A stretch of 64,000 bases of DNA from WRGA01 sp031553395 (GTDB lineage: Bacteria; Bacteroidota; Bacteroidia; Bacteroidales; WRGA01). The position numbers were made by a program, and so were the translations under genes. Within the stretch, counting starts at the first letter, position 1. Each line of letters opens with the position of its first letter. The notes below the pieces were generated by a model. The model saw nothing but the letters and a program-made list of their open reading frames with translations, was not told the DNA's origin and searched no databases. The stretch is taken from NCBI GenBank assembly GCA_031553395.1, contig JAVBLR010000006.1:62001-126000 (forward strand), read 5' to 3'. Positions 45,901 through 54,038 of this stretch are shown here, one piece after another.

Positions 45901-47368
45901 CCGTAATATCAAGCGTGAAGGTTGTTCGTCCGCCGGCATGAAACCCAATCTTTTTACCATTTACAAATACCGTGGCGTATGAACCTACTCCTTCGAAATA
46001 CAAGAAGTATCTTTTTCCTTCACCTTGATTTTCGACATTAAATTCTTTTTTATACCAAGCATAACCGTGCTTATTGCCGTGTTTCAGGCGACGTATGCCT
46101 TCGTATGTATCCCAATTGTGAGGGATTGTTACTTTTTTCCAGTTATCGGTATTATATCCGTTTTGTTCGAAGCCGTCGTAAGCAGTTTTATTCGTATCAT
46201 CGGCAACGGTAACCCAATTGTCGTTCAAGGATATTTCTTTTCGGAACGTCGTTTTATCCGGTTTCGGGAGACGTACCAAGCTTTTTCCCTTCGGATGAGA
46301 TATGGCCAATGCGATTCCGCGTTGATCGTCTTCGTTAACCGCGCAATAGAAATGATATACCGTATCATTCCAATTAATGACACACGATTTATGCGCGAAT
46401 AGATTATCATATTTTTCTGTCGGGATAATCAAATCGTCTCCCGTCCAATCCGTCCAATGAATCAAATCATACGAACAAGCGAATGTGTTGAATGCTTTGT
46501 AAGGTCTGTTTTTGTGGAAAGCGCCGAAATAAAACATAACATATACATCACCGATTTTTTGAATGACTCCGTCACCGGTAATTCCCTGTTCATGATTTAC
46601 GATCGGATTGCCTTTGTATCGCTTCCATTTAATCATGTCGTCGGATAAGGCGATACCGATGCGTTCGGCTTTTACGTTATTTTCGGGATTAATCCCGCCG
46701 GCATTGTAATACATCACGAAAGGATGTCCCAATGTTTTCTTTTTATCCCAAATAACCGACGACTTATATTGCGTGATATTTTCCCACCAGCCTTTGTCGG
46801 GATCTTCGGGAGAAAGAACGGGTTTATCCAAATATTTCCATTCGTGCGCTTTGGTAATGTCGCCGTCGGTATAGGCAATACCTTCTTTCAATACGCCGGA
46901 TTCGTACCCGCGTGTATCGCTTCCGAAGTACGACATCCAATATTTATTCTTGAATTTTTGTGGTTCGTAGCTTCCGCCCCATTGGTAGTCGATCAATGCT
47001 ATATAACCGCCTCGTTGGTTTTTGTCCCAGCGGTCGGTTGTGGGGAAAGACATGATCCTGCCCAATGTTTCCCATTCCAATAGATCATTGCTTGTAGCCA
47101 GCCAGGTTTCGTATCCGCGACCGTCACGTCCGGTCTTTCCGTCGTAAACGAGGTATGACATATACCATTTTCCGTCTTTTCGAAAAACGGTCGGACAATC
47201 GATTTTATGATTGTTATCCGACGGAGCAAGCACCAATCCGTATTTGTAAGGAGTTTTGACTTGTTCGTATATGGACTTCATTACTTGTTCCGGAACTGTT
47301 TTTTGAGCAATAACGGATTGAATACAAATAATGCAAACAAACAGTGTGAAGGAAAATACTTTTTTCAT
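42926..47368 (-). CDS. beta-propeller/GH2/malectin multidomain glycosidase
   Basis: A 1480-residue secreted protein with a signal peptide ending VIAQ. Residues about 35-365 are a five-bladed GH43/GH117-like beta-propeller (HKIDCPTVFRKDGKWYMSYL, WKYLDKPVLSPEDPD, IVNHEQGITGDGVIQKIG). Residues about 375-960 are a GH2 enzyme: sugar-binding KKVTIPHNWDTYEG, acid/base in VVLWGLQNESTIPREF and nucleophile in LLNGEYGAWRSID. A malectin domain follows (NCGGPDFVDQNGNTWSADTH, then VELYFTEPWYGTG, about 1090-1240). A CBM-like sandwich (about 1350-1480) ends the protein. Two catalytic activities are therefore possible in one chain. The propeller Asp in DCPTVF is the candidate base. Confidence 0.82.
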   Translation of the reverse strand: MKKVFSFTLFVCIICIQSVIAQKTVPEQVMKSIYEQVKTPYKYGLVLAPSDNNHKIDCPTVFRKDGKWYMSYLVYDGKTGRDGRGYETWLATSNDLLEWETLGRIMSFPTTDRWDKNQRGGYIALIDYQWGGSYEPQKFKNKYWMSYFGSDTRGYESGVLKEGIAYTDGDITKAHEWKYLDKPVLSPEDPDKGWWENITQYKSSVIWDKKKTLGHPFVMYYNAGGINPENNVKAERIGIALSDDMIKWKRYKGNPIVNHEQGITGDGVIQKIGDVYVMFYFGAFHKNRPYKAFNTFACSYDLIHWTDWTGDDLIIPTEKYDNLFAHKSCVINWNDTVYHFYCAVNEDDQRGIALAISHPKGKSLVRLPKPDKTTFRKEISLNDNWVTVADDTNKTAYDGFEQNGYNTDNWKKVTIPHNWDTYEGIRRLKHGNKHGYAWYKKEFNVENQGEGKRYFLYFEGVGSYATVFVNGKKIGFHAGGRTTFTLDITDAVTFDKPNTLSVKADHPPMICDSPWVCGGCSSEWGFSEGSQPMGIFRPVTLVVTDEIRIEPFGVHAWSNAPKDEKNPVFVLNTNTEVKNYSQAEKTFEIIQKLVNKDGIQVERVTNSVTLKAGETKTINQVSKEIVNPELWSIENPYLYSLVTMIKESGKTVDQLTTPYGFRWISWPIYRNDGDHKFYLNGKPVFLNGVCEYEHMLGQSHAFSEEQILSRVNQMKDAGFNAFRDAHQPHNLIYQEQWDKSGILFWTQLSAHVWYDTPEFKENFKNNLREWVKERRNSPSVVLWGLQNESTIPREFAEECTKMIREMDPTSPTQRLVTTCNGGEGTDWNVIQNWSGTYGGDPYKYDKELSKQLLNGEYGAWRSIDLHTEGEFDQKGIWSEDRMNLLLEMKIHLAEQAKDSLCGQFQWIFSSHDNPGRIQNEEGFRDIDRIGPFNYKGLVTPWEEPLDSYHMYRGNYASKDKNPMVYIVSHTWTNRWTEPGIKNDIKVFSNCDEVELFNDVKSLSFGKQKNKGVGTHFKWDNVNVQYNVLYAIGYVNGEAVAEDYIVLDYLPKSPGFNALYKDVKNITKSTDGYNYLYRYNCGGPDFVDQNGNTWSADTHKENGVYGSLSWTDEFGNLPVFLASQRRTNDPIAGTSDWELFQTFRYGRDKLRFQFPLPDGEYLVELYFTEPWYGTGGGQDCEGYRIFDIAVTGDTLIKELDIWKEVGHDKALKKTVIGKAVNGLLEISFPKVTAGQAIISGITIASKDKNVRISSAEPINIVSNIQGGKLNRWLDTGKEFEKLPALLYGADWIKPDNGVKEISFVINKDADIYVKQDTGFVKQSFKKGEDAKIAGNRPIVILPVIKWTEDKNVRPEIIYEAEDAVLKGKSWQKGMHRSKDCMKVTKAGASSIEWTISPGLAGVYALRFKYMNVNKEPINAKITILASDGRIMREDMIQFPSAPEKWRQVSTTTGAYINAGHYKVIISGDNLNGLWFDALEMQ

Positions 47369-47398
47369 GTTATTGATTCTCTGTAAGATGATTGAATA

Positions 47399-47875
47399 TC
47401 AGCTTTTCGCTGTTTCATGAATCTCATTGATATGAAGGTGCAAATGATCCAAATAGCCGTTTATCATATCTCTCAATGTAACTTTTGTGCCTTCAAAATC
47501 GTACCAATAGTTATTTAATTTTGTCGGATCTGCAGACTTTATCACTTGAATGATGTGGAGATTGTAAAATTTCCACAGTTGAACCAGATTTACCCGGTCG
47601 GCATTTTGGTAATCCTGCAATGCAATCCACAAGTTATTGTCTTGACGATAATCCGGAAAAGTCAAATTCTCATTGTATTGTAATCTGACCATTCGTTGGT
47701 GATTGTTTGATGCCGAGTCAATTAAATGTCCGAGAATTTGTTTTACGGATCTGTTTTGTTTATTTCGCTTCAACGAAATTGTTTTTTCGGGCAAGTCAAG
47801 CAAAAACTGTTCTTCGGTTTCTATGACTCGAAGAATACCGTTTATGATATGTGAAAAGTCAGCTTCCGTTTTCAT
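47399..47875 (-). CDS. DinB-like metal-binding four-helix protein
   Basis: A 158-residue DinB/YfiT-type helical protein. VKQILGHLIDSASNNHQRMV has the first His ligand and NGYLDHLHLHINEI the final pair. The family includes thiol-dependent transferases and proteins of unknown function. It lies 30 bp upstream of the 1480-residue gene on the same strand, within the carbohydrate block, but no link to sugar degradation is evident. Confidence 0.75.
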   Translation of the reverse strand: MKTEADFSHIINGILRVIETEEQFLLDLPEKTISLKRNKQNRSVKQILGHLIDSASNNHQRMVRLQYNENLTFPDYRQDNNLWIALQDYQNADRVNLVQLWKFYNLHIIQVIKSADPTKLNNYWYDFEGTKVTLRDMINGYLDHLHLHINEIHETAKS

Positions 47876-48413
47876 TATCAGAGTTTATATCGAATAATAA
47901 TATTTTGTTTTTAAGTCTTACCGGCTGTCCCCGGAGGGGGCAAATATGAATAACCGCGGGTGAAACCCGTGGTGTGGAATAACCTCACACAACCACGTCC
48001 CCGAAGGGGGCGAACTTTCAATATTCAACCCCTTCGGGGCTGCTGGAAGACTACGCATTCGTGTACCACGGGTTTTACCCGTGGTTATTCATATTTGTCC
48101 CCTTTGGGGACACCCGGTGAGGCATAAAATATTCAATATGCCTTCAATTTGAAACTTTGAATATTTTGACAAAGTCAAAATCAGTTTATTTCTCACAGAT
48201 TTCACAAATTACACGGATTTCTTTTAATTGACATCGATCAATATATTTATGCTTTGATAAAAATATTACCTGCCTTTTCAAAATCTGTGTAATTCGTGAA
48301 ATCTGTGAGAAACCCAAAGATTGACACTGTCAATCTTATCTGAGAAATAAACGCATTTGCGTAAGCAAATCAAAATCTATTTTTTCTGAATATTAAAAAA
48401 TTATTTTGACTTT
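47876..48413. repeat. gene-free stretch packed with palindromes
   Basis: No gene is seen. Outer arms 47918-47972 and 48066-48119 share GGTTATTCATATTTG and ACCACGGGT-type hairpins (CGGGT-GAA-ACCCG, CGGGT-TTT-ACCCG) plus GTCCCC hairpins. Between them TCCCCGAAGGGGG and CCCCTTCGGGG form further stems. Next, 48189-48220 and 48281-48312 are 32-bp inverted repeats (30 of 32 pairing) starting TTTCTCACAGATTTCAC. GATTGACA-CTGTCAATC sits at 48319-48335. The whole region may be an insertion hot spot for small repeats. Confidence 0.75.
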
Positions 48414-51095
48414 TTAATAAAACAGCCAATCGACTTTACTTCCCGGAGTTTCGTCACCGCCGAAACCTGCGTTTCTCGGACTTATTTTTTGATCGGCGCT
48501 TGTGAATCCGATTACCATTAACGCACCTTTACCCAAGTTCAATGTATTTTTTCCCGCAGGTAACGTATAGGTGTGAATATTTACGGAACCTCTTCCGGGA
48601 ACATTGAGCGCATTCGCCAGTTTTACGTCGCCTTGTCCGTATTTATTGGCACTTGCATTTGTTTCCAATGTCGGAGCTTTGGCAAATTCTTTTCGTTCGG
48701 TATTGAAATAACCGACCAAAACATTCACCGGTTCTTTGCATTCGAATGACAATGTTGTTCCTTCTTCGGCTTGTTTATCCAAATTGAATCGGAACGGTTT
48801 CATTTTTTTGATCTCATCGGCAAAACCGTCGATTACGAAATCCTTATCCGAGAATACTTTTTCATTGTTTTTCAACGCATACGTCGAAATTGTTTTATCG
48901 TCTAACGTTACTTGCACGGGAATCCATTCGCCGATTGTTTGAGCTCCTGCGTTACTGTTTTTCTTCAAGAATTCGATATTCTTTTTGAAGTTGGCCAATT
49001 CTTCTTCATAGAACGGCAATAATTCTTCCCAAGTTTTGTTTTTGGCATCATCTCCGCCGATCGGTATTCTGCGTTGCGCCGTTTGCATACTGTTTGCATA
49101 CAAATACGTATTCTTGGTTAAATCAACCAATTGACGATAATACTCCAAGCTTTTCTCCATAAACGGAACGGCTTTTTCCAAATCGGCAATATTTCCGGAA
49201 TTACTGTAATCGAGCACATGCATGGCAGCTTTTACTTTTTCGGCAAAAGAATTGGCAAAAGCATTGTAGCAATACATATCGTTTTTCAGGCGATTAAATT
49301 CGTCTTTGTTTTTCTTTACGGATGAAGAAGCATTGTCGATTGCGTCAACGGCAGCTTTTCCGTGAGCAACGGCTTCCGAGATCAATTGAGGAGGAGTTTC
49401 ACCTACATGCGGTTGTTTCGCCCACTCTTTTTGCATGTATTCATTCAGCATTTCACCTTCGGGACCGCATGATTCGTGGAATCCGGGATATACTTTCCAT
49501 TTAGCAGGATTAACCAACTGACTCATGAACATGCCTAACAACAAGGTTTGACGGTTACCTTCGGTAATACCGAATTTCCGCAATAATTTCGGTGCGATTT
49601 CTCCGGATTGCTCGTAAGCTTCCAAGATATTTTTGCCTGCTTCGCCGCAACTGTACATATCATCAAATTGTTTTGTCCAATATTTAACCTCGTCGTTGCG
49701 ATCGCGATTAACTTTCCATGCATAACGAGCCCATGCTTTGTACCAGATCCAATCTCTTTCCAATTCCAATAAACGAGGTTCCGTTTTGTCGGCCGTGTAA
49801 GGCCAATCCCAATAAGAAGCTTGTGGATATAAATGCAACGCATTTGCACCGTGTACGTTGTGCATGGCGGTTACCGATTTTTGAATGAAATCGGGAGAGC
49901 CGTAACGGAACGGTTCCAGATTTGCCAAAATATGAACATTTGAAATATGTATCGATCCCAAGCTGCTCAAATCTTGATGAATCTTACTCCAAGAACCGCG
50001 CGGTTCGTAGGTTGTAAGCGATTCGCCGTTGTATTTGTGCATTGTATAAAGATTCTTGTACAACGGAAGTGCGGCATCCATTACCATTTTGCAATCGGTA
50101 TCGTGCGCGCGAAGTACCACAGGCGGTTCGTCCGCGCGGCCCAATGCTTTCAATCCGTCTTTTACTCCCGGAATGATCGTTTCGGTAAACCAAGTTACGT
50201 CATCTTCGTATGTATCCATTGCTTCACCCAAGCAAACCAATAAACCGACATTCGGATATTTTTCGATAAACGCGGCAACAGATTTGCGCGTATAGTCGGA
50301 GAGGAGAGGAGTGATCGGTCTAGAACGGTCTTGCGTCGCTATTCCGTAATGCTCCGCGAACGGTTTTGAAACAATGATGTTGTAGAACATTTGAATTACC
50401 CAGATTCCGCGTTTGTCGGCTTCTTCGGTTAAGAACGCGAACATCTCTTCATTCTTTTTGAATGTTTCATCGTCAACTTCTACCGCAAAAGGATAATCTT
50501 TTAATTTTACCAACGATGCAAACGGATGTCCGTTCCACAGATACAATGAGTTGTACTTGTTTTCAACCATCATATCCAGGTATTTGATCCACAATTCTTT
50601 GTCGTAAAGCCACGGGAAGGTTTCAGGAGTATACGGATATTCGTACACATGATATCCCGGCAGATAATACGGCTTTTGAATACCCACGCATGTACCCCGA
50701 AGAACCATCTCCGGATGCTCGTTTACATTGATGTTATCGGGTAATTTTTTATTTTCCTTGATGGCGTCGATCAAATCGATACAACCGTACAATGTTCCGG
50801 ATGCGTCATTTCCTTTGATCGTGATTTGATTTTCCTTGCTTTCGATCGAATATCCTTCTTTTTGCAAAGAATCACCTATATTCGATGTGATGAGAATGGT
50901 GAAATTACTTTTTTCGTCGCCGGCATCGGAAATGTTTACGTCATATCCGTTTTCTTCGAGCGCGGATTTCAGTTTCTCGATCCCGTATTCGATGCGAGGT
51001 GATTTTTCGCCGGTATTGACGATAGTAACTTTTTCTTTCGAACAAGAGGCGAACAGAATAACGATAAGAGTAAACAGGCAGATTTTGTTTTTCAT
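48414..51095 (-). CDS. lipoprotein glycoside hydrolase, GH20b/GH67N-like N-terminus
   Basis: An 893-residue protein with a lipoprotein signal (Cys18 in LFASCSKEK), so likely surface- or periplasm-anchored. Residues about 22-125 form an alpha/beta domain like the GH20b/GH67 N-terminal fold (GIEKLKSALEENGYDV, YSIESKENQITIKGNDASGT). A TIM-barrel part follows (LRGTCVGIQKPYYLPGYH, LWIKYLDMMVENKYNSLYLW, LLVCLGEAMDTYEDD with a candidate acid). A helical domain spans about 500-700, and a C-terminal sandwich (about 720-890) ends with KVDWLFY. The exact family cannot be named safely; alpha-glucuronidase- or galacturonidase-like enzymes of pectin degradation are the nearest guess. It is the first gene of the minus-strand block. 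Confidence 0.65.
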   Translation of the reverse strand: MKNKICLFTLIVILFASCSKEKVTIVNTGEKSPRIEYGIEKLKSALEENGYDVNISDAGDEKSNFTILITSNIGDSLQKEGYSIESKENQITIKGNDASGTLYGCIDLIDAIKENKKLPDNINVNEHPEMVLRGTCVGIQKPYYLPGYHVYEYPYTPETFPWLYDKELWIKYLDMMVENKYNSLYLWNGHPFASLVKLKDYPFAVEVDDETFKKNEEMFAFLTEEADKRGIWVIQMFYNIIVSKPFAEHYGIATQDRSRPITPLLSDYTRKSVAAFIEKYPNVGLLVCLGEAMDTYEDDVTWFTETIIPGVKDGLKALGRADEPPVVLRAHDTDCKMVMDAALPLYKNLYTMHKYNGESLTTYEPRGSWSKIHQDLSSLGSIHISNVHILANLEPFRYGSPDFIQKSVTAMHNVHGANALHLYPQASYWDWPYTADKTEPRLLELERDWIWYKAWARYAWKVNRDRNDEVKYWTKQFDDMYSCGEAGKNILEAYEQSGEIAPKLLRKFGITEGNRQTLLLGMFMSQLVNPAKWKVYPGFHESCGPEGEMLNEYMQKEWAKQPHVGETPPQLISEAVAHGKAAVDAIDNASSSVKKNKDEFNRLKNDMYCYNAFANSFAEKVKAAMHVLDYSNSGNIADLEKAVPFMEKSLEYYRQLVDLTKNTYLYANSMQTAQRRIPIGGDDAKNKTWEELLPFYEEELANFKKNIEFLKKNSNAGAQTIGEWIPVQVTLDDKTISTYALKNNEKVFSDKDFVIDGFADEIKKMKPFRFNLDKQAEEGTTLSFECKEPVNVLVGYFNTERKEFAKAPTLETNASANKYGQGDVKLANALNVPGRGSVNIHTYTLPAGKNTLNLGKGALMVIGFTSADQKISPRNAGFGGDETPGSKVDWLFY

Positions 51096-51206
51096 GCAAT
51101 ATTTATTTTATGTCAGGGTTTATGTTATACACTTCGGGGATATTGGAATTGTTTTTTTAATTAAAATATATAATGCTGTACTGTACTGTGCTGATTGTTT
51201 GATGCG

Positions 51207-51236
51207 CAAAGATATAAGTTTTAAAGAAAGAAACAA
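51207..51236 (-). promoter_or_regulatory. promoter of the lipoprotein glycosidase gene
   Basis: On the minus strand TTG (51236-51234) and TATCTTTG (51214-51207) are 19 bp apart, the standard phylum spacing. The leader would be about 105 nt. It is the best-defined promoter of the carbohydrate block. Confidence 0.6.
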
Positions 51237-51379
51237 AAAGAATGAATATGTTATAAAGCAGATTTTTGAGAAATAATTCTTGGATTCTTGTCAATATAAT
51301 ATTGTTATACATAACTTTATATTTTGTTCTTTTTTTGTTAAAATATTAAAATTAATAGATTGATTTTTAATAAAATCAC

Positions 51380-51387
51380 TACGTTTG
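51380..51387 (+). promoter_or_regulatory. -7 box (TACGTTTG) before the Cys-rich gene
   Basis: A TAnnTTTG match with TTG 17 bp upstream (51360-51362). Transcription would start at about the GTG start codon, so the mRNA may be leaderless or the real start may be further in. Confidence 0.45.
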
Positions 51388-51391
51388 CAAT

Positions 51392-51700
51392 GTGAAAGGA
51401 ATTGCATTTATATTATCAGTCATCATCACAGTCACTACATTTATGCCATATTTTTGTAATGACTGTGACAATTGTGCTTCTGTTACTCAATGCAATACAA
51501 ATGACTGCGCACAAGACAATTGTCCCGATTGCTGTTCTCCTTTTCAACTATGCGGTACGTGTTTCGGATTTATTGTTTCATATGTTCTTTCCGTAGACAA
51601 GACTATTTATTTTCAATTATCCGAGGTTCATGTTGCTTATACATCCGCACCACTCTCCGAATTTTACGATAGTATCTGGCATCCTCCCGCTTTTGCTTGA
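51392..51700 (+). CDS. small Cys-rich exported protein (DUF6660-like)
   Basis: A 102-residue protein starting at GTG; an ATG two bases earlier runs straight into a stop. A membrane or signal segment (about 3-20) is followed by ten cysteines within about 40 residues (CNDCDNCAS, CNTNDCAQDNCPDCCSPF, LCGTC), then a hydrophobic stretch and a polar tail. The pattern resembles the Bacteroidota DUF6660 proteins found just before metal- or heme-type TonB receptors. The Cys cluster suggests metal binding, not proven. The TonB receptor starts 84 bp downstream. Confidence 0.7.
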   Translation: MKGIAFILSVIITVTTFMPYFCNDCDNCASVTQCNTNDCAQDNCPDCCSPFQLCGTCFGFIVSYVLSVDKTIYFQLSEVHVAYTSAPLSEFYDSIWHPPAFA

Positions 51701-51784
51701 TTAATATTGATACAATGATTTTGATTCCGTTCCGAGCATTCTTTCTCCGGAGCGTTAAGTATTTATTAATTAAGTTTAATAACA

Positions 51785-53968
51785 ATGAAAATATATATCA
51801 TCATTGCTCTTGTATTGGTGTCGTGCGCCGGTGCAAAAGCTCAAAATACCTTCACGGCTGTGATAAAAGACCGTGAAACCAAAGAAATCCTACCCGGAAC
51901 ATCTGCAATAATAAAAAGTCGAAATGTCGGAGCTTCGGCTGATACCGAAGGTATTATCATCATAGAAAATATTTCCAACGGAAAATGTAAAATAGAATTT
52001 TCATACATGGGCTACGAAACATATGAACGAGAATTTACTTTCCCTCTTTCAAATAATGTTCCGATCGAAATATTTTTGAACAGTGAAGAGGAAGAACTTG
52101 GGGAGGTAACCGTTGTTTCATCGACTCGAAGTAGCCGTAATATTTCCGATATTCCTACCAGAATTGAAACTATATCTTCGATGGAGCTGGAAGAAAAAGC
52201 TGTAATGCAACCGGGAAATATAAAAATGCTGCTCACAGAAAGTACCGGGATACAAGTACAACAAACATCACAGGTATCAGGTAGTGCAAGCATACGTATA
52301 CAAGGATTGGACGGAAAGTATACACAATTATTACAAGACGGGTTTCCTCTTTATTCGGGTTACGCGGAGGGATTAAGCCTTTTACAGATTCCGCCGCTTA
52401 ATCTGAAAAGAGTTGAAGTAATTAAGGGTTCTTCTTCAACACTTTACGGTGGAGACGCCATATCCGGTTTAGTAAATCTTATAACAAAAGAACCTGGAGA
52501 GGAGCGGGAAATTTCAACCTTGGTTAATGCAAATTCTTCTTCTGCGTTGGATTTAAGCACGTTCTATTCGGAAAAATACGGAAAAACCGGATTAACCATG
52601 TATGTTTCCGGTAATTTGCAAAAGGCGTATGATGTCAATGATGATGGTTTTTCGGATATTCCGCGTTTCAAGCGTTTAACCATCAATCCGAATTTCTTTT
52701 ATTACTTCGACAAAAATACGACATTGAATATCGGATTGAATGCAGGATTGGAAACTCGCAAAGGAGGAGACATGCAGGTAATTAAAGGGAATGCCGATAC
52801 CGAGCATGTTTATTACGAACAAGATAAATCCAATCGTTATTCCGCAACAGCAAAATTCGGGAAGACTTTTGCGGACAAATCTGTATTGACAGCGAAAGCA
52901 AGCGGCGGTTATTTTAAGCGATTGATAAAACAAAACGATTACGATTTCGACGGTGCTCAGTTTTCGGGATTTTCGGAAGTTTCATATTTCATGCCGGGTA
53001 AAGAAATGGATTGGGTTTTCGGATTGAACGCTGTTACCGATAATTTCGATCAATCGGGTGATATTCCCGTAACCGGAAAATTAGATTATACTAATTCGGT
53101 TATCGGGTTGTTTGCACAAAACACATGGAATATTTCGAAAAAGTTTATTGCCGAAAGCGGCTTGCGGTTTGATTATACGAGCCATAATGATTTTTTCGCT
53201 TTACCGCGTCTATCTTTGCTTTACAAAATCAACTCTCAATGGTCGTCGCGAATCGGCGGCGGATTGGGGTATAAAATGCCGACTATTTTCTCGGAAGATT
53301 CGGAAGAAAAAGCATTTCGGAATGTCCTTCCTTTAGATTTTGATAAGCTGAAAGCTGAAAGATCATACGGTGCAAATGCCGATGTAAATTACAAAACAAT
53401 ACTTTTTGATGAATTATCTTTCTCTATTAATCAGATGTTTTTTTATACTATCATACGAAAACCTCTGATATTAACTGAAGTTGGCAGCACGGATTATTAT
53501 TCGTTCGCCAATGTCGATGGACAGATTGATACCAAAGGATTTGAGACAAAGGTTAAATTACGTTATGATGAGATTTTCTGTTTTCTCGGTTATACTTATA
53601 CTGATGCTGTACGGAAATTTGACGGAACAAATTCAATTAATCCTTTAACAGCTAAACATCGTCTCAACGCCAACATTATGTACGAAATAGAAGATAAACT
53701 GCGCATCACCTATGAATTATTTTATGTCGGAAATCAATATCTTTCTTCAGGCGAAAAAACAAGAGGCTATTGGATAATGGGAACATCTACCGAATATACT
53801 CCGTTAAAATGGTTGAGCCTTTTTGTTAACTTTGAAAATTTCACAGACACTCGTCAATCTCGTTGGGGTGCCATGTATACAGGAAGTATCCGGAATCCAC
53901 AGTTTGCCGAAATTTATGCGCCGACTGATGGATTTCTTGCCAATGCAGGATTCAGGTTGCAGTTTTAG
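51785..53968 (+). CDS. TonB-dependent outer-membrane receptor
   Basis: A 727-residue receptor. The signal peptide ends KAQN. A carboxypeptidase-regulatory-like domain comes first (about 22-105: FTAVIKDRETKEILPGTSAI), then the plug (about 120-235: IPTRIETISSMELEEKAVMQ, ASIRIQGLDGKYTQLLQDGF, VEVIKGSSSTLYGGDAISG). The 22-strand barrel ends in the phylum-typical aromatic residue (GFRLQF). No SusD follows, so it belongs to the metal/siderophore/cobalamin type and not to the SusC glycan type. The Cys-rich gene upstream points to metal or heme uptake. A strong terminator follows. Confidence 0.9.
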   Translation: MKIYIIIALVLVSCAGAKAQNTFTAVIKDRETKEILPGTSAIIKSRNVGASADTEGIIIIENISNGKCKIEFSYMGYETYEREFTFPLSNNVPIEIFLNSEEEELGEVTVVSSTRSSRNISDIPTRIETISSMELEEKAVMQPGNIKMLLTESTGIQVQQTSQVSGSASIRIQGLDGKYTQLLQDGFPLYSGYAEGLSLLQIPPLNLKRVEVIKGSSSTLYGGDAISGLVNLITKEPGEEREISTLVNANSSSALDLSTFYSEKYGKTGLTMYVSGNLQKAYDVNDDGFSDIPRFKRLTINPNFFYYFDKNTTLNIGLNAGLETRKGGDMQVIKGNADTEHVYYEQDKSNRYSATAKFGKTFADKSVLTAKASGGYFKRLIKQNDYDFDGAQFSGFSEVSYFMPGKEMDWVFGLNAVTDNFDQSGDIPVTGKLDYTNSVIGLFAQNTWNISKKFIAESGLRFDYTSHNDFFALPRLSLLYKINSQWSSRIGGGLGYKMPTIFSEDSEEKAFRNVLPLDFDKLKAERSYGANADVNYKTILFDELSFSINQMFFYTIIRKPLILTEVGSTDYYSFANVDGQIDTKGFETKVKLRYDEIFCFLGYTYTDAVRKFDGTNSINPLTAKHRLNANIMYEIEDKLRITYELFYVGNQYLSSGEKTRGYWIMGTSTEYTPLKWLSLFVNFENFTDTRQSRWGAMYTGSIRNPQFAEIYAPTDGFLANAGFRLQF

Positions 53969-53972
53969 CTTA

Positions 53973-54022
53973 AAAAGGTTACCGGAAGTTATCTGAATAT
54001 TGATAACTTCCGGTAACCTTTT
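53973..54022. terminator. 21-bp perfect hairpin between convergent genes
   Basis: The arms AAAAGGTTACCGGAAGTTATC (53973-53993) and its exact reverse complement (54002-54022) flank an 8-bp loop and are followed by A/T-rich DNA in both directions. It probably terminates both the TonB receptor and the deoR gene. Confidence 0.85.
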
Positions 54023-54038
54023 AACTTTTAAATAGTTT

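Noticed and set aside
47918..48312. Possible CRISPR array
   Set aside because: The repeats are palindromic and inverted, of different kinds, without regular spacers; no cas genes nearby.
51785..53968. SusC-type glycan receptor
   Set aside because: No SusD follows, the length of 727 residues is short for SusC, and a Cys-rich small gene precedes it.
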